Part shown: piece by piece, positions 44,781-53,157 of the stretch
How positions within the stretch are numbered: position 1 is the stretch's first letter
How the letters are laid out: every line of letters starts with the position of its first letter
NCBI RefSeq assembly: GCF_038397735.1
Contig: NZ_CP151635.1
Span: 620,001-684,000, forward strand
Reading direction: 5' to 3'
Source: Microbacterium sp. LWH13-1.2
Lineage (GTDB): Bacteria > Actinomycetota > Actinomycetes > Actinomycetales > Microbacteriaceae
Length of the DNA stretch: 64,000 nucleotides
Position numbers and translations under genes: made by a program
Notes under the pieces: generated by a model
Told to the model about the DNA's origin: nothing
Database searches by the model: none
Seen by the model: only the letters and a program-made list of their open reading frames with translations

Positions 44781-44796
44781 TCGAGCGAGTGCTCAA
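44781..44796. promoter_or_regulatory. TetR-type operator upstream of amine oxidase
   Basis: TCGAGC-GAGT-GCTCAA is a 16-bp inverted repeat with one mismatch. The surrounding text CTATTT to CAATA is shared with the site at 45530, which lies before the neighbouring tetR gene. Confidence 0.8.
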
Positions 44797-44907
44797 TAAA
44801 CGGGTTGGCAAGATGGTACGCCGATGGGGTCGACGCGCACAAGAGCGTCGGCAAGAGGATTCCGGTGCGAGACGAGCGGGTGGCCGGCTGCGGGCGGAGG
44901 CGAATGC

Positions 44908-45492
44908 TCAGGCGCGCCAGGGGGAGAGGATGCTGTCGAGCACTGCGAGGTGCGCTTCGGCGCCGTGGGGCTCGGTGACCTCGAGCACCTGCTGCCCGTA
45001 GGTGATCGAACGCAGCAGCGACATGAGCGCGTGCTTCGGCGTCGCGGGCGACAGCTCGCCGTCGGCGACGGCTTCATCGAGGGACTCGCTGATGCCGTCC
45101 TGCCAGGTGGCGAATGTCGGCGAGCCGGCATCCGGGCTGGAGGCGAGTGCGGCGAGGCGGCCCCAGAAGCCGACCACCACGTGGGCCTCGGTACGCGTGC
45201 CGTCATCGACGGGAAGGACCTCGCGCATCAGGGCGTCGAGTCTGTCGAGCCCGCGCAGCCCGGTGGTCGCCGACCTGATCCGCTCGTCGGTGCGGCGGGT
45301 GATCTCGGCCGCCGCGGCGCGCACGACGTCGTCGAATCCGTCGAAGTAATGCCAGAGCGACCCCGTCGCCACGCCGAGCTCTTTGGCCACGGCGCGAGAC
45401 GACACCGCCTCGTGTCCGTCGCGTGCTGCCACGGCGAGCAGCGCCTCGGCGATCTGCCGTCGGCGCTCATCGTGATCTACGACGCGGGGCAC
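44908..45492 (-). CDS. TetR-family regulator of the amine oxidase
   Basis: The product has 194 aa with a TetR helix-turn-helix (residues 8-55; GHEAVSSRAVAKELGVATGSLWHYFDGFDDVV) and a C-terminal all-helical ligand domain. The GTG start is inferred: AGGA lies about 7 bases upstream and the frame before it is not protein-like. It lies just upstream of, and in the same direction as, the amine oxidase gene, but each has its own copy of the 16-bp operator, so it probably represses both and itself. Confidence 0.87.
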   Translation of the reverse strand: MPRVVDHDERRRQIAEALLAVAARDGHEAVSSRAVAKELGVATGSLWHYFDGFDDVVRAAAAEITRRTDERIRSATTGLRGLDRLDALMREVLPVDDGTRTEAHVVVGFWGRLAALASSPDAGSPTFATWQDGISESLDEAVADGELSPATPKHALMSLLRSITYGQQVLEVTEPHGAEAHLAVLDSILSPWRA

Positions 45493-45529
45493 CAGCCCAT
45501 CCTGCCGTATCGCAGCGGGCCTAGCTATT

Positions 45530-45545
45530 TTGAGCGAGTGATCAA
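45530..45545. promoter_or_regulatory. TetR-type operator between tetR and membrane-protein genes
   Basis: TTGAGC-GAGT-GATCAA has one mismatch to a perfect repeat and is the sister of the site at 44781. It lies 38-53 bases before the tetR start and 14 bases before the divergent gene at 45559. Confidence 0.8.
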
Positions 45546-45558
45546 TATAATCCGAGTC

Positions 45559-46089
45559 GTGGATCACATCATCCCCGCAGGTTCGTGGCTGACGGCTCTT
45601 GCCGCCGTCGTCTCGGCCGCGGCCTGCGTGGCCGCCTGGCGTGCGGTGCCCTGGCAGGGGAGGCAGAGCTCGCTGGTCATGGCGGCGGCGATGATCGTGA
45701 TCGCGGGCGTCGGCGGCGGCGTGGGGACCGCCCTGGTGCTCGGTGCAGTGCTGCTGCTCTCGGCGATGCTCGGCACCGTCGGTGTGCGTGGCACTCCTTC
45801 TGCGGCGTCGTGCTGTCATCGGGCGCTGGTGTCGCTCGTCATGGCCCTCTGCGCTTTCGACGGCGCGTCGACAGGTGAAGCGGTCGCGGGTGGCACGGGC
45901 CACGGCGGGCACGGGGCGGATGGACTCCTCTCGGGCCTCACGATCGTCGGTGTCATCGGCGTCGTGCTCTGGACGGTAGCGGCGGAGTGGCTTGTCGAAC
46001 CGGCGCATCGCGGCCGGACCGCGCGACTGCTCACCGTCGAGTCCTGGGCGATGGCGGCCGGCGTCGCGGTCATGGCGGTGGGGTTCTGA
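45559..46089 (+). CDS. Small membrane protein, function unknown
   Basis: The product has about 176 aa and five hydrophobic helices. A short loop after helix 3 is rich in Gly and His (GGTGHGGHG) and could bind metal. I suspect DUF5134-like family membership from the CHRALVSLVMALCAFDG segment, but this is tentative. GTG at 45559 lacks a clear ribosome-binding site; another in-frame GTG at 45538 lies in the operator, and leaderless translation is possible. It shares its promoter region with the tetR gene and may be controlled by it. Confidence 0.65.
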   Translation: MDHIIPAGSWLTALAAVVSAAACVAAWRAVPWQGRQSSLVMAAAMIVIAGVGGGVGTALVLGAVLLLSAMLGTVGVRGTPSAASCCHRALVSLVMALCAFDGASTGEAVAGGTGHGGHGADGLLSGLTIVGVIGVVLWTVAAEWLVEPAHRGRTARLLTVESWAMAAGVAVMAVGF

Positions 46090-46132
46090 ATCGTCATCGC
46101 CGACCTCGAGGCAGGCGGGGGAGGACGGTGGC

Positions 46133-46456
46133 TCAGTGCGTTCCACCGAACTCGATCAGCACCACCCCCAGGGCGATCAGCGCGACGCCGATCGCCATCA
46201 GCACCGAGAAGTGGTCCTTGAAGATCGCGCGGCCGAGGATCGCCGTGATCGCGACACCGGCGGCGGCCCACACGCCGTAGGCGACGCCCACAGGCATCCC
46301 CATCGCGAGGATCGTGCCGAGCAAGGTGAACGCGGCGAGGTAGCCGACGACGATCACCGGGATCCACCGCCTGCGACGGAGACCTTCGGATGCGCGCAGG
46401 CTGAGAGTGGCGGTCACCTCGCTCGCGATCGCGAGGGCGAGGAGCACCCAGGTCAT
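46133..46456 (-). CDS. SMR-family efflux protein, second of a pair
   Basis: This 107-aa, four-helix small multidrug resistance protein has the active Glu in helix 1 (LAIASEVTATLSLRASEG), the MPVGVAYGVWAAAGVA signature and LIALGVVLIEF. Its ATG overlaps the stop of the partner gene (ATGA). Paired SMR genes usually form an antiparallel heterodimer that exports quaternary amines or small cations. Confidence 0.92.
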   Translation of the reverse strand: MTWVLLALAIASEVTATLSLRASEGLRRRRWIPVIVVGYLAAFTLLGTILAMGMPVGVAYGVWAAAGVAITAILGRAIFKDHFSVLMAIGVALIALGVVLIEFGGTH

Positions 46457-46824
46457 GACGCCACCTCGGCCGGTGCCTCGCGCGTGTGGGATCCGAGTTC
46501 GACGAGCAGCACCCCTACGACGATCGCCCCGATCCCGATGATCTGCACCGGTCCGAGCAGCTCGCCGAAGAGCGCCGTGCCCATGATCGCGGTGAGCACG
46601 ACGCCGATGGCCGACCAGATGCCGTAGGCCACGCCCACCGGCATCCCGCGATCCAGCACGATCGACAGCAGCCACAACGACCCCGCGTAGCCGATCACGA
46701 CCGGGATCAGCCAGAGCGGATGGGCGAACCCCTCAGCGGCGCGCAACGACAGAGTGGCGCTGACCTCGAGCACGATCGCGAGCAGCAGCGGGGGCCAGGC
46801 CGATCGGCGAGGGCGATCTGTCAT
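46453..46824 (-). CDS. SMR-family efflux protein, first of a pair
   Basis: This 123-aa protein has the helix 1 Glu (LAIVLEVSATLSLRAAEG) and MPVGVAYGIWSAIGVVLTAI. It is slightly longer than its partner at both ends, with a basic N-terminus (MTDRPRRS) and a charged tail. ATG follows AAAGG. The two genes are coupled; substrate not known. No guanidine riboswitch could be recognised upstream. Confidence 0.92.
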   Translation of the reverse strand: MTDRPRRSAWPPLLLAIVLEVSATLSLRAAEGFAHPLWLIPVVIGYAGSLWLLSIVLDRGMPVGVAYGIWSAIGVVLTAIMGTALFGELLGPVQIIGIGAIVVGVLLVELGSHTREAPAEVAS

Positions 46825-47036
46825 CGGGGGCCTTTCGACGAGGTGTGCGCGGGGATGCGTGGGAGAGAACGCGTCGGATGCTCGCACGATTCCCTGTCTC
46901 GTCGGTGAACGACGGGCGGGAGGCCGCGATTTCAGAACCCTCGCGCACGGCGCGTACCCTGGATGCATCCCCCGAAGCACACCCGGCCATCTCGCGCGCC
47001 GGCGACCTCGGCGCGCTCACACATGCAAGGACGCAG

Positions 47037-48485
47037 ATGAACGTTACCGCCGCACCCCACGACGACTGGACGGCGAGAGAAGAGCTGGCCGAGCGGATGA
47101 TCCCGCTCATCGGCGCACTCAAACGCGAACGTGACGTGGTCACCTCGCTGCACGGACACCGACTGCTGGGGCTCTCCGCCACGGGCATCGTCGAAGTGCA
47201 CGACCGGGTCGCGCAGCTCGGGCACGAACGACTCGAGGTCGATGAGACCCTCGCGGTACTCGAGGGCGTCCACGAGCTCGCACCCGGCGCTTCCTCTCTC
47301 GACCTCGCCCGCCTCGTCGCAGGGCACGGTGACAGCGACCTGCCGCTCGACGCCTACCTGGCCGAGGCGCTCGCGCCCGCTGTCGGCGCAGTCGCCGCGG
47401 CTCCCACCGACGTCGTGCTCTACGGTTTCGGCCGCATCGGCCGGCTGCTCGCGCGCATCCTGATCGCCCACAACGGCGGGGGCAGCGGTCTGCGCCTGCG
47501 AGCGATCGTCGTGCGACGCGGCTCGGACAACGACCTCGTCAAGCGCGCCTCGCTGCTGCTGCGAGACTCGGTGCACGGCCGGTTCGCCGGGTCCGTCACC
47601 GTCGACGAAGACGCCGAGCAGATCATCGCGAACGGCACCCGCATCCAGGTCATCTACTCCGACGACCCCTCGACGATCGACTACACGGCATACGACATCC
47701 ACGACGCGATCGTCGTCGACAACACCGGGCGCTGGCGCGACGAGGCAGGGCTCAGCCGCCACCTCGAATCCACGGGTGTCGCACGAGTGCTGCTCACAGC
47801 CCCGGGCAAGGGGGCATTGAAGAACATCGTGCACGGCATCAACGACGGCACGATCGAACCCGACGACCGAATCGTCACCGCGGCGTCGTGCACCACGAAC
47901 GCGATCACGCCCGTGCTCAAGGCGATCGACGAGGCGTACGGCATCGTGCGCGGTCACGTCGAGACGGTGCACTCGTTCACCAACGATCAGAACCTGATCG
48001 ACAACTTCCACAGCGGTGACAGGCGGGGTCGCTCCGCGGTGCTGAACATGGTGATCACCGAGACCGGAGCCGCGAAGGCCGTCGCACGGGCTCTCCCCGA
48101 ACTCGAGGGCAAGCTCACCGGATCCGCGATCCGCGTGCCCACTCCCGACGTCTCGCTGGCCGTGCTGCACCTGAGCCTCGAGCGCCCCGCGGTCAAGGAC
48201 GAGCTCAACGACTACCTTCGCCGTGTCTCGCTGCACTCGAAGCTGCGTCAGCAGATCGATTACGTCGAGAGCCCTGAGGTGGTCTCGACGGACTTCGTCG
48301 GATCGCATCGCGCCGGGATCGTCGACGGGCTCGCGACCATCGCGAACGGCACCGACATCGTTCTCTACGTCTGGTACGACAACGAGTACGGATACTCCTG
48401 CCAGGTGATCCGGGTGCTCGAGGTCATGGCGGGGTCGCACCCCGTCGTGCTCCCGGAGCGTCGTGAGGTCACACTGCACGGATGA
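47037..48485 (+). CDS. gap: Long-type glyceraldehyde-3-phosphate dehydrogenase
   Basis: The product has 482 aa, about 140 longer than the usual 335-340 aa enzyme. The extra part is an N-terminal helical domain (1-125). The NAD(P) fold begins at VVLYGFGRIGRLLARI, the catalytic cysteine is Cys285 (AASCTTNAITPV), and the C-terminal YVWYDNEYGYSCQV is intact. This architecture is that of GapB/GapX of corynebacteria, which works mainly in gluconeogenesis. ATG follows AAGGA. Its nearness to pckG and a RamB/PrpR-like regulator supports that role. It lacks other glycolytic neighbours such as pgk. Confidence 0.9.
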   Translation: MNVTAAPHDDWTAREELAERMIPLIGALKRERDVVTSLHGHRLLGLSATGIVEVHDRVAQLGHERLEVDETLAVLEGVHELAPGASSLDLARLVAGHGDSDLPLDAYLAEALAPAVGAVAAAPTDVVLYGFGRIGRLLARILIAHNGGGSGLRLRAIVVRRGSDNDLVKRASLLLRDSVHGRFAGSVTVDEDAEQIIANGTRIQVIYSDDPSTIDYTAYDIHDAIVVDNTGRWRDEAGLSRHLESTGVARVLLTAPGKGALKNIVHGINDGTIEPDDRIVTAASCTTNAITPVLKAIDEAYGIVRGHVETVHSFTNDQNLIDNFHSGDRRGRSAVLNMVITETGAAKAVARALPELEGKLTGSAIRVPTPDVSLAVLHLSLERPAVKDELNDYLRRVSLHSKLRQQIDYVESPEVVSTDFVGSHRAGIVDGLATIANGTDIVLYVWYDNEYGYSCQVIRVLEVMAGSHPVVLPERREVTLHG

Positions 48486-48521
48486 GTGCACGACGTCGGT
48501 CCTGCCCGGCATGATGAGGGC

Positions 48522-49568
48522 ATGACGTCCGCATCACTGCTGTCCGAGCGTCTGCGCTCGCATCGACTCACGGCACCCGCACGCGCGGTGTCCGACGCCG
48601 CGGCGCACATGCTCGCGGTGCAGAGCCAGGACTTCACCGCCGGACGCTGGGCTCTCGCGGCGCGCACACGCAACGGGCCGACGCTGAGCGTGGTCGATCG
48701 CGCCTTCGACCGGGGGGAGCTGGTGCGCGCGTGGACGATGCGCGGAACCCTGCACATCATCCCGGCCCGCGATCTGCGCTGGGTGCTGTCGGTGACCGGC
48801 GACCGACAGCGCCAGCAGGCGGCAGGAAGGCGACGCGATCTCGGGATCGACCGGACGATGGTCGACGCCGCCGTGGCTGCCGTGGTCCCGCGGCTGAGCG
48901 ACGGCGGCCTCACGCGCACCGAGATGTTCGAGGTCTTCTCCGGTATCGGCATCGACCCGGGCGGGCAGTGCGGCATCCACCTGCTGAGCGAACTGACCCT
49001 CGACGGCCTGATCTGCCAGGGACCGGTCGTCACTCGAGAGCGGGTGAGCCGCGAGCAGCGCTTCGTGCTCGTCGAACAGCACATACCCGAGCATGCGGCG
49101 CCGGACGACCCACTCGCAGAGCTCTTCGTTCGCTACGTCGACGGGCACGGGCCGGTCGGGGTCGCCGACTTCGCCTGGTGGTCGGGGCTCACGCTCGGCC
49201 AGTCACGAGAAGCGCGCGACAGAGCCGCGGGCAGGGTGGTCGAGATCGAGGAGGGCCTGTTCGTGTCGGGCGCTCGCCCCCGTCGCTCGTCCCCCGTCGC
49301 CGACGTGCTCGCGCTCGGAGCCTTCGACGAGTACTACATCTCGTATGCCGACCGCACGGCGGTCTGCGCGCCCGAGCATCTCGCGTTGGTCGGACCGGGC
49401 AAGAACGGCATGGTGCGGGCGACGATCATCGCCGACGGCCGGGTGATCGGATGCTGGACGCACGCGAGTGCCTCACTCGGCTCGGCCCCCGAACTCTTCG
49501 TGGCGGACGCCGACGACGAAGCGGTGCGCAGCGCTCTCGCCCGATTCACGCGCTTCCTCGACGGCTGA
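48522..49568 (+). CDS. Winged-helix DNA-binding protein, AlkZ/YcaQ-like
   Basis: This 348-aa protein of the HTH_42 superfamily includes the interstrand-crosslink and alkylpurine glycosylases AlkZ and YcaQ. Recognisable are LAVQSQDFTAGRWALAAR near residue 28-45 (the position of the QxQ/QxD catalytic motif) and RAWTMRGTLHIIPARDL (MRGTLH). DNA glycosylase activity is plausible but unproven. It is 36 bases after gap on the same strand, though no functional tie is known. Confidence 0.82.
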   Translation: MTSASLLSERLRSHRLTAPARAVSDAAAHMLAVQSQDFTAGRWALAARTRNGPTLSVVDRAFDRGELVRAWTMRGTLHIIPARDLRWVLSVTGDRQRQQAAGRRRDLGIDRTMVDAAVAAVVPRLSDGGLTRTEMFEVFSGIGIDPGGQCGIHLLSELTLDGLICQGPVVTRERVSREQRFVLVEQHIPEHAAPDDPLAELFVRYVDGHGPVGVADFAWWSGLTLGQSREARDRAAGRVVEIEEGLFVSGARPRRSSPVADVLALGAFDEYYISYADRTAVCAPEHLALVGPGKNGMVRATIIADGRVIGCWTHASASLGSAPELFVADADDEAVRSALARFTRFLDG

Positions 49569-49589
49569 TCCGGTCTGCCGCGGCTCAGG

Positions 49590-51032
49590 TCACTCGCTCG
49601 CGTGTCGCCCGAGGAAGTTGTAGACCTCGTTGTCGTCGACACCCGGGAAGGCGCCGCGGGGGAGCGGCGAGAACATATGCGTGTGCACGCGCGCGCTCGG
49701 CCAGGCCTTGCCGTTCCAGCGCTCGGTGAGATCGGCCGAGGGGCGCCGGCAGCAGGCCTCATCAGGACACGTCGATACGGCGCGGTCCGTCGTCTCGCGT
49801 CCGCGCCACCAGCGGGCGTCATCGAAGGGCACGCCCACCGTGATCGAGAACTCGCCGTCGGTCGCGGCGCCGGTCTGGGTGGAGCACCAGAAGGTGCCGG
49901 AGGGCGTGTCGGTGTACTGGTGGTGCTCGTTCGTGCGGTTCTGCTGGGTGAATGCCGCCCGCGCCTGGAACTTCCGGCATACGCGCTGACCCTCCACGGC
50001 GCCGGTGACATCCATGGGCAGGGGGAGGTCGTCGTTCTCGTACACCCGTGTGATCGCGCCGGTGCCGTCGACGCGGAGGAAGTGCAGCGACATGCCCAGG
50101 TGCTGCGTGAGCAGGTTCGTCATGCGCATGCCCGCGGCCTCGTGCGTGACGCCGAACGCGTCGCGGAAGTCCTCCACAGCGAGGTTGCGGTCCTTCTTGG
50201 CCTGCTGCAGGAAAGCCACGGATGCCGTCTCGGGCATCAGGCAGGATGCGGCGAAGTAGTTGATCTCGAGTCGCTGCTGCAGGAAGTCGGCGTAATCGGT
50301 GGGAGGGGTGTGTCCGAGCAGGCGGTGCGCCATGGCCTGCAGGGCCATCGACCGGAGGCCGTGTCCACCGGGGATCGACGCCGGCGGCAGGTAGATGCGG
50401 CCGTTCTCGAGATCGGTCACCGACCTGGTCGAGTGCGGCAGGTCGTTGACATAGATCAGCTCGAAACCGAGCTTCTCGGCCATGATGCTCACGGTGCGGT
50501 GCGTGAGCGCACCCTGCACGTGTCCGGCCGAGCGGAGCTGCTTCTCGGCGAGTCTCTCGATGTCCCCGAGGTAGTTGTGCTGCGCGCGCATGCGCAGCCG
50601 AAGCTCGGTGTTGGCCCGTCGCGCCTCTTCGGGTGTCGCGATCGCCTCACGTTCTCGTCGCTGCAGCTCACGATGCAGACCGAGCATGGATTCGATCGTC
50701 TCATCGCTCATTCCCTTGGTGACGCGCACGGGCGCGACACCGAGCTGGCGGAACACCGGGCTCTCCTGCGCGCGTTCGAGCTCGATCTCCAACGCGGCCC
50801 GGCGGTTCGGCGGCTCGCCCGAGATGAGATCCGTGACCTGAGTGTCGGTGGCCTGCGCGATGGCCTGGAGCAGCGACAGCTTCGGCTCGCGCTTGCCGTT
50901 CTCGATCAGGCTCAGCTGCGATCCCGCGACCCCGACGAGTGCGCCGAGCTCATCGAGCGTGAACCCCTTCTCGAGGCGGTGATGCCTGATGCGGTGACCG
51001 AGAGTCGCGAGGTGGATGCCGGAAGGAGCCAT
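49590..51032 (-). CDS. ScfR/RamB/PrpR-like transcriptional regulator
   Basis: The product has 480 aa in three parts: an XRE helix-turn-helix (residues 8-65, LGALVGVAGSQLSLIENGKREPKLS), an ImmA/IrrE-like domain (DUF955) without the HExxH zinc motif, and a Cys-containing C-terminal DUF2083-like domain (FWCSTQTG, STCPDEACCRRP). RamB, which controls acetate metabolism and pck in corynebacteria, and PrpR, which controls methylcitrate genes, share this layout; I cannot tell them apart here. It is divergent from pckG with a 109-bp gap, consistent with direct control of that gene. Confidence 0.88.
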   Translation of the reverse strand: MAPSGIHLATLGHRIRHHRLEKGFTLDELGALVGVAGSQLSLIENGKREPKLSLLQAIAQATDTQVTDLISGEPPNRRAALEIELERAQESPVFRQLGVAPVRVTKGMSDETIESMLGLHRELQRREREAIATPEEARRANTELRLRMRAQHNYLGDIERLAEKQLRSAGHVQGALTHRTVSIMAEKLGFELIYVNDLPHSTRSVTDLENGRIYLPPASIPGGHGLRSMALQAMAHRLLGHTPPTDYADFLQQRLEINYFAASCLMPETASVAFLQQAKKDRNLAVEDFRDAFGVTHEAAGMRMTNLLTQHLGMSLHFLRVDGTGAITRVYENDDLPLPMDVTGAVEGQRVCRKFQARAAFTQQNRTNEHHQYTDTPSGTFWCSTQTGAATDGEFSITVGVPFDDARWWRGRETTDRAVSTCPDEACCRRPSADLTERWNGKAWPSARVHTHMFSPLPRGAFPGVDDNEVYNFLGRHASE

Positions 51033-51141
51033 TCCTTGATCTTAGCGAAAGAAAGACGATTCTTAATGGCATGAATGACCGAAAGTCACCCTCGGAGCGG
51101 AAGAAGATGGGACAAACGCCCCTCACTTCAAAGGAGTAGTC

Positions 51142-53004
51142 ATGGCGATCGCCGAAGTCTTCACCCCCCGAGCCGCATCCGTCGCACCGGTGCGCACCTT
51201 CGGGACGGCTCCGACGTATGACACCCCTGCGATGGCCGAGCTCTCCGCATGGGTCCATGAGATCGCCACCCTCACACAACCCGCCTCGATCCACTGGGTC
51301 GACGGTTCGCGTGCCGAGAACGACTGGCTGCTGCGAGGCCTCGTCGACGAGGGCAAGCTCATCAAGCTCAACCCGGAGTGGCGCCCCGGCTCGTACCTCG
51401 CCCGCTCGCACCCCAGCGACGTGGCCCGCACCGAGGGCCGTACCTTCATCTCGTCGGAGAGCGAAGAGGATGCAGGGCCCACCAACAACTGGGCGCCGCC
51501 CGCCGAGATGCGCGAGAAGATGACCGAGATCTTCGAGGGGTCGATGCGCGGTCGCACGATGTTCGTCGTCCCGTTCTCGATGGGTCCCGTCGGAGGCCCG
51601 CTCTCGCACATCGGAGTCCAGGTCACGGACAGCGCCTACGCCGTCGCCTCCATCGGCATCATGACCCGTGTCGGCGATGCCGTCACGCGTCAGATCGCCG
51701 ACGGAGCGCCGTGGGTGAAGACGGTCCACTCTGTCGGGGCCCCGCTCGCCGCGGGTGAGGCCGACGTCGAATGGCCGTGCAACGACGACAAATACATCGT
51801 GCACTTTCCCGAGACTCTCGAGGTCTACTCGTTCGGTTCCGGCTACGGTGGCAACGCGATCCTCGCCAAGAAGTGCTTCGCGCTGCGCATCGCCTCGGTG
51901 ATCGCCCGCGACGAAGGCTGGCTCGCCGAGCACATGCTGCTCATCCGCGTGATCGACCCTGCGGGCAAGGCCTACCACGTCGCTGCGGCATTCCCCTCGG
52001 CGTGCGGCAAGACGAATCTCGCCATGCTGCGACCGACCATCCCCGGCTGGCGCGTCGAGACGCTCGGCGACGACATCGCGTGGATCCGTCCGGGTGAGGA
52101 CGGCCGCCTCTGGGCGATCAACCCCGAGGCCGGCTTCTTCGGCGTCGCGCCGGGAACCGGCGAGTCGACCAACGTGACGGCCGTCGAGACGCTGTGGGGC
52201 AACACGATCTTCACGAACGTCGCGCTGCGCCCCGACGGAGACGTGTGGTGGGAGGGCCTGACCGATCAGGCGCCCGCGCACCTCGTCGACTGGGAGGGCA
52301 ACGACTGGACGCCGGACTCCGACCGCCCCGCCGCACACCCGAACTCGCGCTTCACCGTCTCGGCCGCGCAGTGCCCGCAGATCTCCGAGGACTGGGAGGA
52401 GGCGGTGCCGCTCGACGTCATCCTCTTCGGCGGACGCCGGGCGACCAACGTTCCACTGGTCGTCGAGGCGACCGACTGGACGCACGGCGTGTTCCTCGGG
52501 TCGAACATCTCGTCGGAGCGCACGGCCGCGGCCGAGGGCAAAGTCGGCGAGCTGCGCCGCGATCCGTTCGCGATGCTCCCGTTCTGCGGCTACAACATGG
52601 CCGACTACTTCGGCCACTGGCTGACGGTCGGACGAGGTCTGCGGTTCGATCGCGCACCCCGCATCTTCCAGGTCAACTGGTTCCGTCGGGGCTCCGACGG
52701 CCGGTTCCTGTGGCCCGGGTTCGGCGACAACTCGCGCGTCGTCGACTGGATCATCCGCCGCATCTCCGGTGAGGTGTCCACCGTCGACAGCCCGATCGGT
52801 CGCCTGCCTCTCGTCTCGGACCTCAACCTCGACGGCATCGATGTTCCCGAGGCTGATCTCGACGAGTTGTTCTCGGTCGACACCGAGGCGTGGAAGACCG
52901 AGGCCGACCTCACCGAGGAGTTCTACGACACTTTCGGTGACAAGGTTCCGGCCGCGCTCCGCGCCGAGCTGGCGTCGCTGCGCTACAGGCTCGACAAGGC
53001 CTGA
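51142..53004 (+). CDS. pckG: Phosphoenolpyruvate carboxykinase (GTP)
   Basis: It converts oxaloacetate and GTP to PEP and CO2, the entry to gluconeogenesis. The 620 aa match the GTP-type length, with the kinase-1a loop [13 protein letters not shown] (Cys288 is the hallmark reactive cysteine), metal-binding DDIAWI, and [20 protein letters not shown] follows AAAGGAG. Two hairpins close the transcript. The divergent RamB/PrpR-like gene suggests induction on acetate or fatty-acid-type carbon sources, such as the acetyl-CoA and succinyl-CoA made by the paa pathway. Confidence 0.97.
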   Translation: MAIAEVFTPRAASVAPVRTFGTAPTYDTPAMAELSAWVHEIATLTQPASIHWVDGSRAENDWLLRGLVDEGKLIKLNPEWRPGSYLARSHPSDVARTEGRTFISSESEEDAGPTNNWAPPAEMREKMTEIFEGSMRGRTMFVVPFSMGPVGGPLSHIGVQVTDSAYAVASIGIMTRVGDAVTRQIADGAPWVKTVHSVGAPLAAGEADVEWPCNDDKYIVHFPETLEVYSFGSGYGGNAILAKKCFALRIASVIARDEGWLAEHMLLIRVIDPAGKAYHVAAAFPSACGKTNLAMLRPTIPGWRVETLGDDIAWIRPGEDGRLWAINPEAGFFGVAPGTGESTNVTAVETLWGNTIFTNVALRPDGDVWWEGLTDQAPAHLVDWEGNDWTPDSDRPAAHPNSRFTVSAAQCPQISEDWEEAVPLDVILFGGRRATNVPLVVEATDWTHGVFLGSNISSERTAAAEGKVGELRRDPFAMLPFCGYNMADYFGHWLTVGRGLRFDRAPRIFQVNWFRRGSDGRFLWPGFGDNSRVVDWIIRRISGEVSTVDSPIGRLPLVSDLNLDGIDVPEADLDELFSVDTEAWKTEADLTEEFYDTFGDKVPAALRAELASLRYRLDKA

Positions 53005-53014
53005 CACAGACCGG

Positions 53015-53038
53015 GCGCCGGTTCGGGGGAGCCGGCGC
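53015..53038. terminator. Hairpin after pckG
   Basis: GCGCCGG (53015-53021) pairs with CCGGCGC (53032-53038), with a 10-base loop, 11 bases after the stop codon. Confidence 0.6.
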
Positions 53039-53069
53039 TCTATGACCCCAGATCCCCCTACCCCCAGAC

Positions 53070-53132
53070 CGCGAAGGCGGGATGGCTGAGGCGAACCCAT
53101 GGCTGAGTGGTCTCTGACATCCCGCCTTCGCG
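53070..53132. terminator. Long-armed inverted repeat between pckG and ABC gene
   Basis: A perfect 15-bp arm CGCGAAGGCGGGATG (53070-53084) pairs with CATCCCGCCTTCGCG (53118-53132) around a 33-base loop. It lies between convergent genes and is followed by a short T-containing stretch; probably a bidirectional terminator. Confidence 0.65.
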
Positions 53133-53157
53133 CATTTCTCTGGGGCGTTGACCCCGT

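Noticed and set aside
46825..47036. Guanidine riboswitch before the SMR pair
   Set aside because: SMR genes often have one, but I could not find the conserved paired ACGR loops or the ykkC core in this gap.
51033..51141. RamB box between the regulator gene and pckG
   Set aside because: TTAGCGAAAG only partly resembles the RamB motif I recall; too weak to list as a feature.
50950..53100. A 716-codon open frame on the minus strand opposite pckG
   Set aside because: It mirrors pckG and its protein is Arg/Asp/Gly/Val-rich with no family motif. It is a high-GC shadow of a certain gene.
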